From Bemisia tabaci (taxonomy: Eukaryota; Arthropoda; Insecta; Hemiptera; Aleyrodidae): a stretch of DNA of 64,000 bases. A model generated the notes under the pieces. It was not told where the DNA came from, did no database searches, and saw only the letters and a program-made list of their open reading frames with translations. Positions 1 through 10,733 of the stretch are shown in pieces (position 1 is the stretch's first letter; each line of letters starts with the position of its first letter). Both the position numbers and the translations under genes were made by a program. The stretch lies in contig NC_092795.1 in the NCBI RefSeq assembly GCF_918797505.1, forward strand, positions 4,745,434-4,809,433. Direction: 5' to 3'.

Positions 1-137
1 CTCGTTATTGATGTTGATCCGTATTAATTTGAATTTACGAGGCTTGTCTTTAGATTACGACTCCAATATTGTTTTGGTTATTTACCGCCGCCCCGCCGTC
101 CGATTCCACTGTGGTCTGTGCAGGATCCATCAAGTGT

Positions 138-226
138 CTGAAAAATCCGGGGAATTAGGTTAAAAGATCCGCGAATCTGCTTCAAAGATCCGGAAATCAG
201 CATGATAGATCCGGAAATTATGTCAA
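138..226. repeat. short imperfect tandem repeat, about 22 bp period
   Basis: Four imperfect units share the core agatccgGAAAtc, spaced about 20-23 bp apart. This is a small minisatellite with no coding sense. Confidence 0.5.
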
Positions 227-356
227 GTCTGTTGAACACAGAAACTTAGCCAGAGGAAAAATATTTTAGAGACCCCGCAGGATTGAACCAAGCAATGTAA
301 TTGGGGGAGGTATTTGTACACTGTAGGGAAAATATCATTTCGGGGTCTCTAAAATG

Positions 357-567
357 CACCGAAAAAAAATTGAAGTTAATTTAACATTCTGGATGTAAAA
401 AAAGTGTGCGAGAACTTACAAAATGCTAAAATACCTGCCACAGCAGTTACTTCAGCAATGCCAAGATGTAAAATTAAGTGCTGTGGCGGGCAATTCAGCA
501 TTTATAAGTTCTCGCACACTTTTTTTACATTCAGAATGTTAATTTAACTTCCCTTTTTTTTTCGGTG
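357..567. mobile_element. family G foldback MITE, TSD TG
   Basis: The element begins CACCGAAAAAAAATTGAAGT and its end is the inverse, finishing TTTTCGGTG. Long inverted arms continue inwards, including AAAAAAAGTGTGCGAGAACT near 400 and its complement near 510. The flanks are TG on both sides, a 2-bp target duplication. It is 211 bp with no coding capacity. A separate 14-bp inverted pair (265-278 and 341-354, TTTTAGAGACCCCG) lies just to its left. Confidence 0.8.
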
Positions 568-825
568 TGTATTCATTTTGATAGCCATCCACCGAAAAAA
601 AGGTCTAAGCCCAAGGCCAAGGAGGCGAAAATTCCAGCATGCAGAATGATTTTTCTGTAGTTGGGTAGGTAGAAAAATCCGATTTTACGACCTCCCCGAA
701 AATCTCTCTCTGATGGTTTGAGTAATAAGTTAACATGTCAATTTTAAATTTCAGATTTATTTAAGCGAATCTCATTTGATAATTGAATTCAAGCAGCAAT
801 TGGTTTGGTCTCGACTGATTAACGC
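568..825. other. non-coding stretch, nothing recognised
   Basis: AT-rich unique-looking DNA between families G and M. I see no exon, RNA gene or repeat boundary. Confidence 0.4.
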
Positions 826-1086
826 TATACTGCCGTGCTAAGGAAGAGCGCCGTATGAACATTCGAGAGTTGCCGTATTCCCCTCGATAAAACATGTATT
901 TTTGACGACATTCATGCATATTTTTCTTTGAAAATTTCAGATATTTTAGATTGAATTGAGTACAAAACTGTCTGAAAATTTTGGAAAGAAATATTCAGAA
1001 TTTTCCCAGTAATGTAAGTTTTTATCAAAGGAAACTTGGCAACGTCTGAAAGCTCATACGGCGTTTTTCGTAAGCATGGCAGTATA
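826..1086. mobile_element. family M MITE (CTGCCGTGCTAAGGAAGA ends)
   Basis: The ends are inverted: TATACTGCCGTGCTAAGGAA on the left, and on the right the complement of a near copy (GTAAGCATGGCAGTATA). The second conserved block is CGCCGTATGA, followed by GTTGCC and its inverse GGCAACGTCTGA. The flanking TATA on both sides is compatible with a TA-type duplication. Other copies lie at about 14.84, 19.00 and 39.80 kb, with fragments at 1290, 33720, 34633, 39720, 42810 and 43660. Confidence 0.75.
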
Positions 1087-1089
1087 GCG

Positions 1090-2349
1090 GAAAGCTCCCC
1101 CGAGAGCAATTTGTCCGTTTCATCGTAGGAAACAAAGTTCGTGTGCGTATACTCATCTAGTAGCTCAGATTATTGATAAATATATTACAATATGTCGTTT
1201 TCCGGACAAATGAACGTAACTTTATTCCGAGGTTGCAAAATTTACTCAAATAATTCAATTTTTTACAAGAATCCACCTGTGCAATCTCTGGTTGCCCTCG
1301 ATAAGGAAGAACGCCGTATATGTAAAAACGTTTCTTTCTTCCGGTTCTCAAAACGCCTTCAAATAACGATGATACTCTGCAACACACCAGAGTTCGAATA
1401 GTGGTATCACGGAAAGATGCTTCTCAATGATTTGATATGGCGCGCGCGTTGGATTGAGTCAACCCGCAAGTAGCTAAGTTCTTTGGGTAAATGAGTCTGT
1501 TAGTTGATTACTAACATGGAGAGACAAATCTATAGACAAAGTAGATGAAAGGAACATGGAGGGATCCTATTGTTTGAAACGGGTTGTTGATATAGATTTA
1601 GAGGGCAAACAGAGTTTTTCAGATTTTTCCATGAGATATGAGGCAAAATCTGTGAAACTTTCGGTCAAAAATACCGATGATTCCCCTGGTAAAAATGAAA
1701 TTTGTTAGGGAAATTTTGGCATCATTGAAATGTAGACAAGTTCTTTCTTGAAGGAAACGGTGGATAGTCCTGCGCGACCATAGACGATCGTTCGGTCGCG
1801 CAACCTCACTCGGAGAGCGAAATCAAAACGTGTATTAATTAAGGAAAACGCAGGATAATCCCAATTACTCAAGATCGTAAATATCCGAAGCCAAGCAAGC
1901 AATTAAGGGCGTAAAAAAAACCCTCGAAAATTACACATAGGTTCCGGATGGGCGCGCGATGATCAAGAGTAATTATTGTAGAGCTTAAATGCTGAGTGTA
2001 GCAACAACTCCTCCCGCTGCCGGAACATTTGCACTTTCACATTTTAGTTTTTCACCCGCCGAAGCCGCGTAATCTTTCCCCGCACGCGCTCTAACATATT
2101 TACACTTCATATTTATGGGATGCCCCGAGCGATTAATTTTCATTAAGGGCCGCTTATATCCAGTATTTTTTTCCCGTCCGGAGCAACGAAGCGAAAATAT
2201 GCCTACAATGTTGCCTCCTGTTATTCACCAGGCCCAGATCGCTCCACAACTACAAATCGCGAATAAATAAAATACACCGGAGTACGAATATTTTCAACCG
2301 GATGTCAATATTTCCTTTGGAAACAGACCGATTTAATGGCTACGCCATG
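1090..2349. other. non-coding stretch with a family J fragment and a hairpin
   Basis: Contains a family M/N-like fragment (1290-1410), a partial family J piece (about 1480-1580, with agacaaa and gggatcctattg blocks) and a perfect 9-bp stem at 771-779/794-802 of kilobase 1 (TGCGCGACC against GGTCGCGCA, 1771-1802). No exon was recognised. The remainder is unique AT-rich DNA. Confidence 0.45.
1771..1802. repeat. hairpin, 9-bp perfect stem
   Basis: TGCGCGACC pairs with GGTCGCGCA across a 14-base loop that itself contains the palindrome ACGATCGT. It could be a protein-binding site or a chance structure. No gene lies beside it. Confidence 0.4.
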
Positions 2350-2576
2350 CACTGGACAAAAAACACATTGGATCTAGAGTCCAGACTCTCAAAAACATCG
2401 ACAAGAAAAAGTACTCTTGATTCGATCAGATTTAAGCTTAAATCAAGAACCAAGCCTCTTAATTTGAGCGGATTTCCTTTTGATTTAAGCTTAAATCTGA
2501 TTGAATCAAGAGTACTTTTTCTTGTCAATGTTTTCAAGAGTCTGGACTCTAGAACCAATGTGTTTTTTTTCCAGTG
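2350..2576. mobile_element. family A foldback MITE, copy 1, TSD TG
   Basis: The element runs from CACTGGACAAAAAACACATT to the inverse ending CCAGTG, with about 98-bp arms of high similarity and a roughly 30-bp spacer. It is flanked by TG on both sides. Arm landmarks are GGATCTAGAGTCCAGACT, GACAAGAAAAAGTACTCTTG and TTTAAGCTTAAATCAAG. Both strands give short open frames, which only reflect the palindrome. Confidence 0.9.
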
Positions 2577-2601
2577 TGGGTCAATCGTAAACAAACACAT
2601 A

Positions 2602-2859
2602 TCGTCACCTTCCGGCTAAAGTATCACAAGCGCCATGCGACGTTTAAAAATTTCCGCCACCATTTCATTTTTTTACAGAGAAATTGTTGGTTGAGTCTGT
2701 TTGAAAATTTCACTGAATTTTATCGGCAGCACAAAGAAAACTCAGTAAAATTTTCGGGACAGCTTGCGTTGAAACAATTTCTCTGTGAAAAAATAAAATG
2801 TTGGCGGAAATTTTGAAACGTCGCATGACGCTTGTGATACTTTAGCCGGAAGGTGACGA
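2602..2859. mobile_element. family H foldback MITE, copy 1
   Basis: TCGTCACCTTCCGGCTAAAG opens the element and its exact inverse closes it. The inverted arms extend over CGCCATGCGACG, TTTCCGCCA and AGAGAAATTGTT. It lies only 25 bp from family A copy 1. A diverged second copy lies at 55.78 kb. Confidence 0.8.
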
Positions 2860-4582
2860 CCTAAAGACAGATTGATTCGGTTTTGGAAAGAAGGGTAAAA
2901 GAAAAATAGCAAGGTGGAGTGGATAGGAATAAAATAAATACGAAAACTTTAATGGATTTTTTTTTAAACTGTAACTTTGTCTTTGATTCGCGTCCTTCGC
3001 GTCATGGTGGTAAAATGCGCCCAGGTATTTCTTACAATGAAAATTTCTCGTGTTCAATGAGTATTTAATTGATTTATGACCGTTCCATAACCAAATTGTA
3101 ATGAATTAGTCCAATCAATTCACGAAGAATTAGTACATGAGATTATGTGAGATCATATTATTTGTTTTGGTTTGAACCAAGAGTTAGATATCATATCGAA
3201 TGACGTGATCACTAAATCAGTCTATGGTGGAATACATGAACTGCGAATACTACTTGAGCAAGCTTGAATAAAAATACTTGTGCCAAATTGAGCTGATAAT
3301 TTGTACGGATGATAACTATTTTTCGTCGAATTTAAAAGTTCAGTGGATGAGCCTGTTATTTTTTTTGAATAATTTAGTCAGGGCGTTTTTGGCCTCCTGG
3401 TGAGGTGTTCATTACTAGAATGCAAAACCAAAGGCAAAAATATAAGGATACGTTTGCCAGAACCACGTATGAAACGTAAAGTATATGTTTGCCGAAACAG
3501 TTTACTCTTGCTCTCAATGTGCAATTTGTGAGTAAAAATCCTCCCAACGTGTAATTTTTTATAGATTTTTTTGCTGCTCTTTGAATTGGTCCTCATTGCT
3601 GACTGCTCAACTCACCTTGGGTTCAGTAAGAGATAAATCAGGGGCTTGGAGGACAAGGCGCATGACTGCAGTTCTTGAAAAAAATTGAGATATTCGTGAA
3701 CTCAACTGAAACTAGTTTAAAAGTATATTCTGTGAAAAATTCAAAACTAAAATTCAACCTTAAAGCCTCAAAAAGTGAATTTAAACTTCCTTTCCACGAT
3801 AAGGTTCCATGTAATTTTGAAACTTTAAACATGTATTTCTTGAAATAGCGAAAACTGCACTTGCGCGCCTTTCCCCCGATTAAAGTGCGTATCAGTAGCG
3901 TTACGGAGGGGGGGAGGGGGTTGAAGGTCCAAATGCGCGTGTGAGTCTCATCGCCGGTAAATCACAAGGTAAGGGGTACAGGGTGAAAACCGGGTGAAAG
4001 CTTGTCGCGCAACACTCAAATAGCTCCCAAAATCCGAATTTAAAAAAAAAAAACGAGAACTTTTGCAACAGCGGATCATAAAAAAGTAGTGGAAGAATGC
4101 GGCATGTGGGGTGAGCCCGCAGGTTGCCAAATCTCAACGAAACGAGAGTTTTATTAAACGCACACATCAAGTATCAAGGAGATTCCACGTTCCTTTTCCC
4201 TCCGACACGGCGGCTGCGAAAAAACACGGTGCTTGTAATTTATTAAGTGATTTATTTTTATTAAATGCTCATTTAATTTCGCTCTCGGCAGGAATACAAG
4301 GCCCAGTTTTTTACGTCCATAATGCGCGGAGACCGGGAAGCTGAAGCCGGAGAAGAAATTAAACGGACCTGCTGAAGGGGAAAGGGCTTTGTAAACAAGC
4401 TGTGAAGAATGGGTGGGGGGGGGGTGAAAAGTGGGACGGGGTCGGGAGCAAGAATCGAACGTAGAAAATGCTTCTACTTATTCTCGTGGAGTGGCGCCTC
4501 GATCATAAGGCGAATCCAATGATTGTGTATATCCAGGACCAAGGAACTGAGATACGCATTTTTACGAAGAAGCCCGAGACAA
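2860..4582. other. non-coding stretch, no gene seen
   Basis: Mostly unique AT-rich DNA, with G-rich runs near 3905-3920 and 4412-4422. Positions 4190-4380 have unusual, less repetitive composition with runs such as attaagtgatttattt and could be conserved non-coding sequence. I have no direct support for a function. Confidence 0.4.
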
Positions 4583-4843
4583 TGGTAAAATGAGAAAAAC
4601 AAGGGGAAAACGGGAATACAACTATGTAAAACTCGAGACGTTTTGACTCAGAACCAAGTCATTTTCAGTCGGAAAAAAATTAAAAATTAATAAATATCGA
4701 TAAAAAGACCTGAGACCTACATGATGGTAGCCGAGATCCGAGAAAAACAGTTTTTCTCGTACTGAAAATGACTCAGTTTTGAGTCTAAACGTCTCGGGTT
4801 TTTTATTGTTGTATTTTAGCCTTGTTTTCTAGTTTTTCCCCTG
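4583..4843. repeat. foldback element, about 85-bp arms
   Basis: The left arm (aaaacaaggggaaaa, then actcgagacgttttgactc and gtcattttcagt) is answered by the inverted right arm (actgaaaatgac, gagtctaaacgtctcgggt, ccttgttttct). No clear target duplication. Confidence 0.65.
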
Positions 4844-4856
4844 AACCAAGGAATAA

Positions 4857-5075
4857 TACTGCTAAAATGAATTTTTTCGCAAAAACGAGTTTGCGACTTC
4901 GCCGCGTCTTACAGTGTAAATTACGCAAGCTGACGTTTTAAGTTTTTTTCCAATTCTGCATAGGAGCGTTGTATGGCATGAAAAAATCGCAAATCCAACC
5001 TCAAAATTCCAAAAATGGCGGAGTTCATTCTTCGTCCTAGAAATTCGTCAGTTTGCAAAGAAGCAGTATTGTTCC
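4857..5075. mobile_element. small MITE with GGAATAATACTGCT ends
   Basis: GGAATAATACTGCT at the left is mirrored by AGCAGTATTGTTCC at the right, about 220 bp apart. The interior is not strongly palindromic. Confidence 0.5.
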
Positions 5076-5306
5076 TCAGCCATCGATAATCCGATATGTC
5101 TGATTATAAGTTTTATTCGAGTCGTTTAAAAAAAATTGATTCGCGAAAAGTATGCAGATCGTCATTTTCTGAATAAAAGAACGAAAATACATTTCAATGT
5201 TGCAAAACTTCCACTCAAAAATTATATTTTTACTCGAAAATCGTTGACCATTTCTGCCAGGAATGCTCATTCATTTTCTCTCTGACAACAAGGTATGATC
5301 AGCATA

Positions 5307-5517
5307 CACTGGAATAAAAAGAATCTTAAATTTGCCGCCAAGAAGTATATCTTCTTAAATCAAGAATTTTGCTGGTTAATATAAGCTACTTTTTTGCTTA
5401 ACCCAAGCATTATTTTTCTTGAATCAAGAAAAAGTCAGCTTAAAGCAAGATAAAGAAAATTCTTGGCGGCAAATTCAAGAATTATCATGCTTGATCCAAG
5501 CTAATTTTTTTTCAGTG
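5307..5517. mobile_element. family D CACTGG-ended MITE, possible 4-bp TSD
   Basis: Starts CACTGGAATAAAAAGAATCT and ends TTTTCAGTG. Inverted inner blocks are TTGCCGCCAAGAA and TTCTTGGCGGCAA. The flanks read CATA on both sides, which differs from the 2-bp duplications of the other CACTG families here. Confidence 0.7.
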
Positions 5518-5835
5518 CATATAGTCGTCTCTCCGACGAAGGAACGAGGGTTGATAAAAATTAACCCGTACAACTCAATTTTTTCACATAGATATGACTA
5601 TGTAATTACTATCCAAATCTAACAATTTTTTTCATTTTCAAGGAAAATCAGTGAAAAACCAGTCGCAATTGCCCAGCGGTTTCCTTGATAAAGTTCTTTT
5701 TGCGAGTGAAAGTTTTGCAACGTTGAGATGCAGTCCTTTCGTTGGGAAAAAGACGACTTCAGGACGAATTTCCTGAATCAGGATGCATACTGCTCAATCG
5801 AGATGAATCAGAATACCTCACGCGGAAACGGGATC

Positions 5836-5998
5836 AGTGGCGTGGCGTAAATTGCGATCTATCGATTGTTATGCCATTTAAACCTATGGTAAAGAATCGA
5901 TTATTAGGGTGTTCGCTGCGAACACCCTGTTTATCGATCCTTTTCCATAGGTTTAAATGGCATAACGATCGATAGATCGCAATTCACGCCACGCCGCT
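5836..5998. mobile_element. family I palindromic MITE, copy 1
   Basis: AGTGGCGTGGCG opens and CGCCACGCCGCT closes. The arms carry ATCGATTGTTATGCCATTTA and AAGAATCGAT, with a centre built on GGGTGTTCGC/GCGAACACCC. It is almost a perfect cruciform of about 160 bp. Other copies are at 28.6, 42.37 and 42.60 kb. Confidence 0.85.
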
Positions 5999-6011
5999 GA
6001 ACGGGATACTT

Positions 6012-6600
6012 GTTGAGTCTCTTCCTGGAGTCAGATAGACAAAGCGAGAGACATAAAAGACAAACGGAAATGAACCTAGTGGTGGAAGCGGGTGGTTGCA
6101 ATGGTTAAAGGAAGTAAGTACTTCGAGAGAAATTTCAACACGAAAGTTTGGTCAATGCGGGAAGTAAAGCACAAAATGACCCTAGCCTTCGGTTGACAAT
6201 TTCAAGAGAAAATGCCAGCTAGTTTCCTTGACAAAATTTAATAAAGAAACGAGTGATGACAACCAATGTCGCAACCAGAGAAGTGCATTTCGCCAGTCTC
6301 TCCATTGTTTTCTGCGATAAATCTCCCGTAAACTGTACAAAAATCAACAAAAAATGTCGATTGGTTTGTGTTTCACTTCCTACATTAACCAAAATTACTA
6401 CAAGAGTACAAATATTTTCATCGGTGTAATATACTAAGGTACGGTAACCCACGAGAGGCTGCATAGTTATTCCAGCATTCTCCTCCTCAGTCTGTAAGAG
6501 CCACTCGTTTCAACCAATGGGCTACTCCATTTTTCCTTTGACTATTGCTTTGACTATCTATTCCAAGACTCAGATCACTGACCGACTCGGATTCATGAAA
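6012..6600. mobile_element. degenerate family J element
   Basis: The left part has agatagacaaagcgagagac and gaagcgggtggttgcaatgg; the right part, inverted, has cgtttcaaccaatgggct and gctttgactatctattcc. The ends match family J copies at 10.7 and 33.9 kb, but the interior is longer and decayed. Confidence 0.5.
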
Positions 6601-6714
6601 CTCGAGGCTTTCTTCAACTGGGTGGAAGGAAGGATGAAGGCCAGGCCTAAATGGAAAGTTTCAAACAAATTCATACGTCGGATGGGGAAGAATTCGGAAG
6701 TGTCAGGGAAATAA

Positions 6715-6815
6715 TTCAGAGGGAGAGGGAAAAAGAATAAGAAGAGGAAGAAAGAGGAGGAGGAAAAAAAGAGGGGAAGAAAAAAAGGAAGACAGAGAAG
6801 AAGAAAAAGCTCACT
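6715..6815. repeat. purine-rich simple repeat
   Basis: An almost uninterrupted A/G tract of about 100 bases (gagggagagggaaaaag and similar). Low complexity. Confidence 0.8.
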
Positions 6816-6884
6816 TTAAACATTTAGACACTTTTTAGGTTCTAGTTATTAATAACAGTCAGCGACTGATAACGCCATTAATGT

Positions 6885-7219
6885 CAGGAGGAAATCAAGT
6901 CAAGACAGTCATTGAGAGAATCTTCATCAGTTGGTGAATAACTAGAATTTTCGTCTCATCGATGGCGTATTGGATAACGCACATTCGGAAAGAAAGCCGA
7001 AACGCCGTCAATTTTTTAGGTATGCAACATGGACATCCATAGAGTACGAATAGTTGTATCACGGCGCCTTGATCAACGTCCCATTCGCGTCCTATGAGTT
7101 GCTCAAGAAATCCATTCTTCCATGCTCTGGAATAACGCAGTAGAGCCTCGGACTATGCAAAATTTCCTATGATATGAAACAACTGTTTAGGGAAATTTGT
7201 GAACATCTTTCTTCCACTT
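6885..7219 (+). repeat. family N dispersed repeat (AGTACGAATAGTTGTATCAC core)
   Basis: About 335 bp that match 25812-26146 in inverted orientation across most of their length, including the shared block GAGTACGAATAGTTGTATCA and the following CGGCGCCTTGATCAACGTCC. Further partial copies are at 15.98, 42.07 and 62.41 kb. No terminal repeats or open reading frame identify its class. Confidence 0.75.
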
Positions 7220-7336
7220 TTTCAAAGAATTTCAATTGCAATTTCATCAATTGGATCACTCCCTCTTCTCCGTCGTCGTCGTCGCTAACGTCACTGGTGG
7301 TTAATAATTCCCCTTTCTTCTAACGGCTCTCAACTA

Positions 7337-7568
7337 CACTGGAAAAAAAACACATTGGATCTAGAGTCTAGACTTTTGAAAACATTGACAAGAAAAAATA
7401 CTCTTGATTTAATCGAATTTTTGCTTGAATCAAAACGAAATCTGCTTAAATTAAGAGGCTTGGTTCTTGATTTAAGCTACATTCTGATTGAATAAAGAGT
7501 ATACTTTTTCTTGTCGATGTTTTTAAGAGTCTGGACTCTAGATCCAATGTGTTTTTTTTTTTCCAGTG
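7337..7568. mobile_element. family A foldback MITE, copy 2, TSD TA
   Basis: CACTGGAAAAAAAACACATT to CCAGTG, 232 bp, flanked by TA on both sides. The arms match copy 1. Confidence 0.9.
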
Positions 7569-7571
7569 TAA

Positions 7572-7635
7572 CGACCAAACTTCTTCTTTCCCACCCGTCT
7601 CTAGATCCTTTTAGCATAAATGCGTCCACATGTAA
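7572..7635. mobile_element. solo right end of the CRE-bearing MITE
   Basis: ctttcccacccgtctctaga followed by ttttagcataaatgcgtcc matches the right terminus of the elements at 25.3 and 52.8 kb. The rest of the element is missing; family K-like sequence follows. Confidence 0.6.
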
Positions 7636-7654
7636 TACGGATGCGTCAGGCTAT

Positions 7655-7805
7655 TTGGATCCTGTTTAGCAGAAAGGAACCAAGCCACATCAGCTATCAC
7701 CAACTGTCCAAGAGAGTGTTTGTGCGGATTCCTTCGAAATTTGTCATGGAATTTGCTTCGCACTATGCAGGAAATTCACTGAAAGAGCCTCCCGAAATTT
7801 CGCCT
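7655..7805. mobile_element. truncated family K element
   Basis: Begins tggatcctgtttagcagaaa and gaaccaagccacatcagcta as in family K, then keeps the interior (gtgcggattcctt, aaatttgtcatggaatttgc). The right end is lost where the 7.81-kb repeat starts. Confidence 0.6.
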
Positions 7806-7807
7806 CT

Positions 7808-8170
7808 TTTTCGGTATTCGATCGACCATCGAACCAAGGTTTAAGTGGAAGCTTATAATAACAGAAAACTCAGGAAAAAATGTCAAGATGAGTATAGGAA
7901 CCGTTTTCGAGTTACGTGGGGGGGGGGGGGCAAAGGGGTCAAACTCCGGCCTTATTTTTCGCTATTTTCTTGTTGAATTGATGTGTCTACGGGGTTGTTA
8001 TCGTTGTTTACATATGTTATAAACACCGGTTCCTACGTATTTTTACACGCAAAATCGAGTTTTAATGTTGACGAGTCGATATATCGATCGGTTTTATCAT
8101 TTTTTTTAGGTTCACTACGGAAAATCGACGATTTTTTGGGATTGAAATTGTTCATTTTTGAGGATAGCAA
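7808..8170 (+). repeat. dispersed repeat matching 50887-51216
   Basis: Same-orientation similarity to 50.9-51.2 kb: cgaccatcgaacc, gttgaattgatgt, gacgagtcgatat and attttttgggattgaaatt each have counterparts in the same order. This copy contains a 13-base G run at 7918. Class unknown. Confidence 0.65.
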
Positions 8171-8535
8171 GAATAAGATGTTTTTTCAAACTCCATCAGC
8201 AGTTTCAATGATTTCTCGAACTGTTAGAAAATACGGCAGAAACGCCGAGATTCGCGTTTTTGGCACTAAGAATCGACACTTCATCAGGGGATACGTAATT
8301 TGCAATTAGTGTTTTAAACTGGTGGATTTGGATCATTTAAAGACTTAAAAAAGGGTTTCACACTTAAAATTCCTTATCAGATAAGATTTAGTTGGTCATC
8401 GATGCTCCATCCATCCATGCTTTACGCTTTCCTAATGGACGAGTGGACAAAGAACCTCTTCTTTAATTTTGATTAAACACGGTTAATCAAAGAAAGCACA
8501 TTTTATGAGGGCGAAACTTTTTAAATTCACAACCG

Positions 8536-8914
8536 CTATTGCAAAAGTTGCACCTTGTAAACGGTGACTCTTTCGTTTCGCTTTAGAATACGATGACCGA
8601 ACAGAGGGACTTAAAATACACAATCTGATCGGACCGCCTGCGCTCTCTTCGTTGAGATAAGAAGTGTAGACCAAAAATAATCTTATAATTTTTTTAATAT
8701 AATATTCCACGGCATTTTTCGAATATGCGCCTCGATTTAAAACCCAAAATTATGAATTTTTTGGTCAATATCATTGAACAAGGCCACTCACAAGCGATAC
8801 AGAAGAGCGCCTTCAAACCAATGCGTAAACTTAATGCAAAATTCTGATACCACTATACGTACGTCTCGGCAGTCATTTTGCATACCCGGCCATTTGAAGG
8901 CGAATCATTGACTC
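8536..8914 (-). repeat. dispersed repeat, inverted partner of 48618-48982
   Basis: Across roughly 370 bp the sequence is the inverse of 48.62-48.98 kb. Shared blocks include TTTGCATACCCGGCCATTTG, AATTCTGATACCACTAT and AAGAGCGCCTTCAAA. The partners are about 40 kb apart in opposite orientation. No coding sense. Confidence 0.8.
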
Positions 8915-8971
8915 CCGGCAAGGAGGTACGGATTACAAAAATGTCATTCGATATTCTTATGGAGAAAATAT

Positions 8972-9139
8972 TCCGCCCCCTGACCCCTAAGGAGCCTAAC
9001 CCGGGGGCCAGCCCCCTGGACCCTAAGGAGCCAAAGCCGGGGGCCAGCCCCCTGAACCCTAAGGAGCCTAACACGGGGGCCAGCCCCCTGAACCCTAAGG
9101 AGCCAACCCGGGGGCCAGCCCCCTGACCCCTAAGGAGCC
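8972..9139. repeat. GC-rich minisatellite, 36-bp period
   Basis: The block CCCTAAGGAGCC recurs with spacings of 36, 36, 36 and 35 bases, each followed by a (C)CGGGGGCCAGCCCCCTG palindromic stretch. Both strands stay open because the period is a multiple of three, giving a 12-residue repeat on paper (PKEPNPGASPLD on plus). I do not regard it as a gene. Confidence 0.85.
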
Positions 9140-9190
9140 AAATCCGCGTAACCATTTTCATGTAAAAAATTGAATTGCCCACTCTCATCT

Positions 9191-9444
9191 GGACCACGTT
9201 TAACAGAAAGGAACCAAGCCACATCGGCTGTTGCCACATTTAACTGAGGTATTTGATTTTCTACAAGAGAACGTTTGTGCAAGTTTTTTTTTGAAATTTT
9301 AGGGGATCTGCCTTGTAACATGCAGAAAATTCTCTGAAATTTTTAAACAAATCCGCCTCACTGTTTTCATGTAATAAATTAAATTGCCCTGTTAAATTTG
9401 GCAATAGCTGATGTGGCTTGGTTCCATTCTGCCTAACGCGGTCC
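9191..9444. mobile_element. family K MITE, copy 1
   Basis: GGACCACGTTTAACAGAAAG opens, and the inverse (CATTCTGCCTAACGCGGTCC) closes. The next inverted blocks are AACCAAGCCACATC and GATGTGGCTTGGTT. An extra, second right end follows directly at 9445-9495. Confidence 0.8.
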
Positions 9445-9495
9445 ATTTGGCAGTAGCTGATGTGCTTGGTTCTTTTCTGCTGAAGGCGGTTCATT

Positions 9496-9741
9496 CTTGT
9501 TTGTTTGTTAAGAAAGGAACTAGAAATCCGGCGACAGCGGGCCCGAGCCAAGGAACCGCGAAGCGATGGAATAATCTTGGCGCGCTCATTTGCATAATAC
9601 GGCTAATATCGCGGGAGTTCCGTTTTTTCGAAAAGTTTCCCGATTTTGAGATTCACCTAAAGTATAATGAGCCCGTTTCTATTCATACAAATTGGTTTAT
9701 TGCGCTCCCGATTGCCGAGGCCGCGCGCCCCGCCGCCGTCG
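9496..9741. other. unique CpG-rich non-coding stretch
   Basis: Positions 9530-9740 are rich in CpG (ggcgcgctcatttgcataat, gccgcgcgccccgccgccgt) and look unlike the repeats on both sides. Possible regulatory or conserved non-coding DNA, inferred only from composition. Confidence 0.35.
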
Positions 9742-9974
9742 CACAGTGGATCGAGTCGATCAGAGAGGTCGAACATAAAATTCTTGACTAAAACTGCAAA
9801 TTTTTATGTTCATTTCGTCCCATTTTAAACTTCAAGGGGTGCCTGTAGAAGAAAAGTTCACGAGAAAGCGAATGAAGCCACTTTTAGAACCTCAAAGTTT
9901 TGTTTAAACAGAGTAATAAGCGTTTAAAGTTTCCAAATTTTGTCCGTCCTCACGAATTGACGCGACCCACTGTG
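9742..9974. mobile_element. family L MITE, copy 1, 233 bp, TSD CG
   Basis: CACAGTGGATCGAGTCGATC opens and GACGCGACCCACTGTG closes, with CG on both flanks. Length and interior match the copies at 45.5 and 47.2 kb. Confidence 0.85.
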
Positions 9975-10307
9975 CGTCGTGGGCGTGAGATAAAAGTCTG
10001 CGTGAATGTCTTAACTTAGATTTGTCCCGGGCGCGAAACGTGACTTACGTTACGGCTCCAGATGCAGACTGCGCCGGATAACGCAACTCGCAAACGCTTC
10101 AAGTTTCTCCATCCGATAAAAATCATTTCCAAAGTACATCGAGTCCCGCGCACTGCCGGAGACCGGGTGGCGTTATGTTTATCGATGCTTCCACTATAAA
10201 AACACTTCCCTCGATTTTTGACGGCCAGAGTTGTTGGCCCTCTTCTCGGGAGGAGCCTTAAATGTCTTCAGGTGAACGCATTGGGAAAAATCGGATACAC
10301 TTCGGGG

Positions 10308-10720
10308 TGTGACTTGAATCTGCAGTCAAATCTCCACTTGAATCGAGAATCGAATTGCTTGTATCACGTAGGATTCTGCTTAGCCTAAAGTTGTCTCCAA
10401 GAAGAAGGAGCGTAATTCCATTTCAACGTTGAGAAGTTAGGTTAAAAAATCATTTTTTTACATGAAGTCAACATCGCAGTTTCCTCCGAAAATTTTGTAA
10501 CTTGAACCTGCAGTCAGATTTCCACTTGAACGTTGTTTTCCAGACGGAGAAGTTCAACTCAATTCCAATATTGCAAAGCTGGCCCATAAAATGCATTTTT
10601 TAAAAGAATTGATCTGCGTCATTTCCTCCCAAAATTTTGTGACCTAAATCCGCAGTCAGATTGCCACTTGAATCGAGAATCAAATTACTTGTGACACGTG
10701 GGTTTCTGCTTAGCGTAACG
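10308..10720 (+). repeat. direct repeat pair of about 83 bp plus a partial third copy
   Basis: GCAGTCAAATCTCCACTTGA within 10308-10390 recurs within 10639-10720, and both continue through CACTTGAATCGAGAATC and TTTCTGCTTAGC/ATTCTGCTTAGC. A partial copy sits at 10497-10535. Probably a repeated module inside an old transposon. Confidence 0.65.
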
Positions 10721-10733
10721 ATGTTTCCCAGCG

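Noticed and set aside
8853..9239. A 12-residue repeat protein
   Set aside because: The 36-bp minisatellite is open on both strands because its period is a multiple of three; the flanks are a dispersed repeat and there is no start or splice context.
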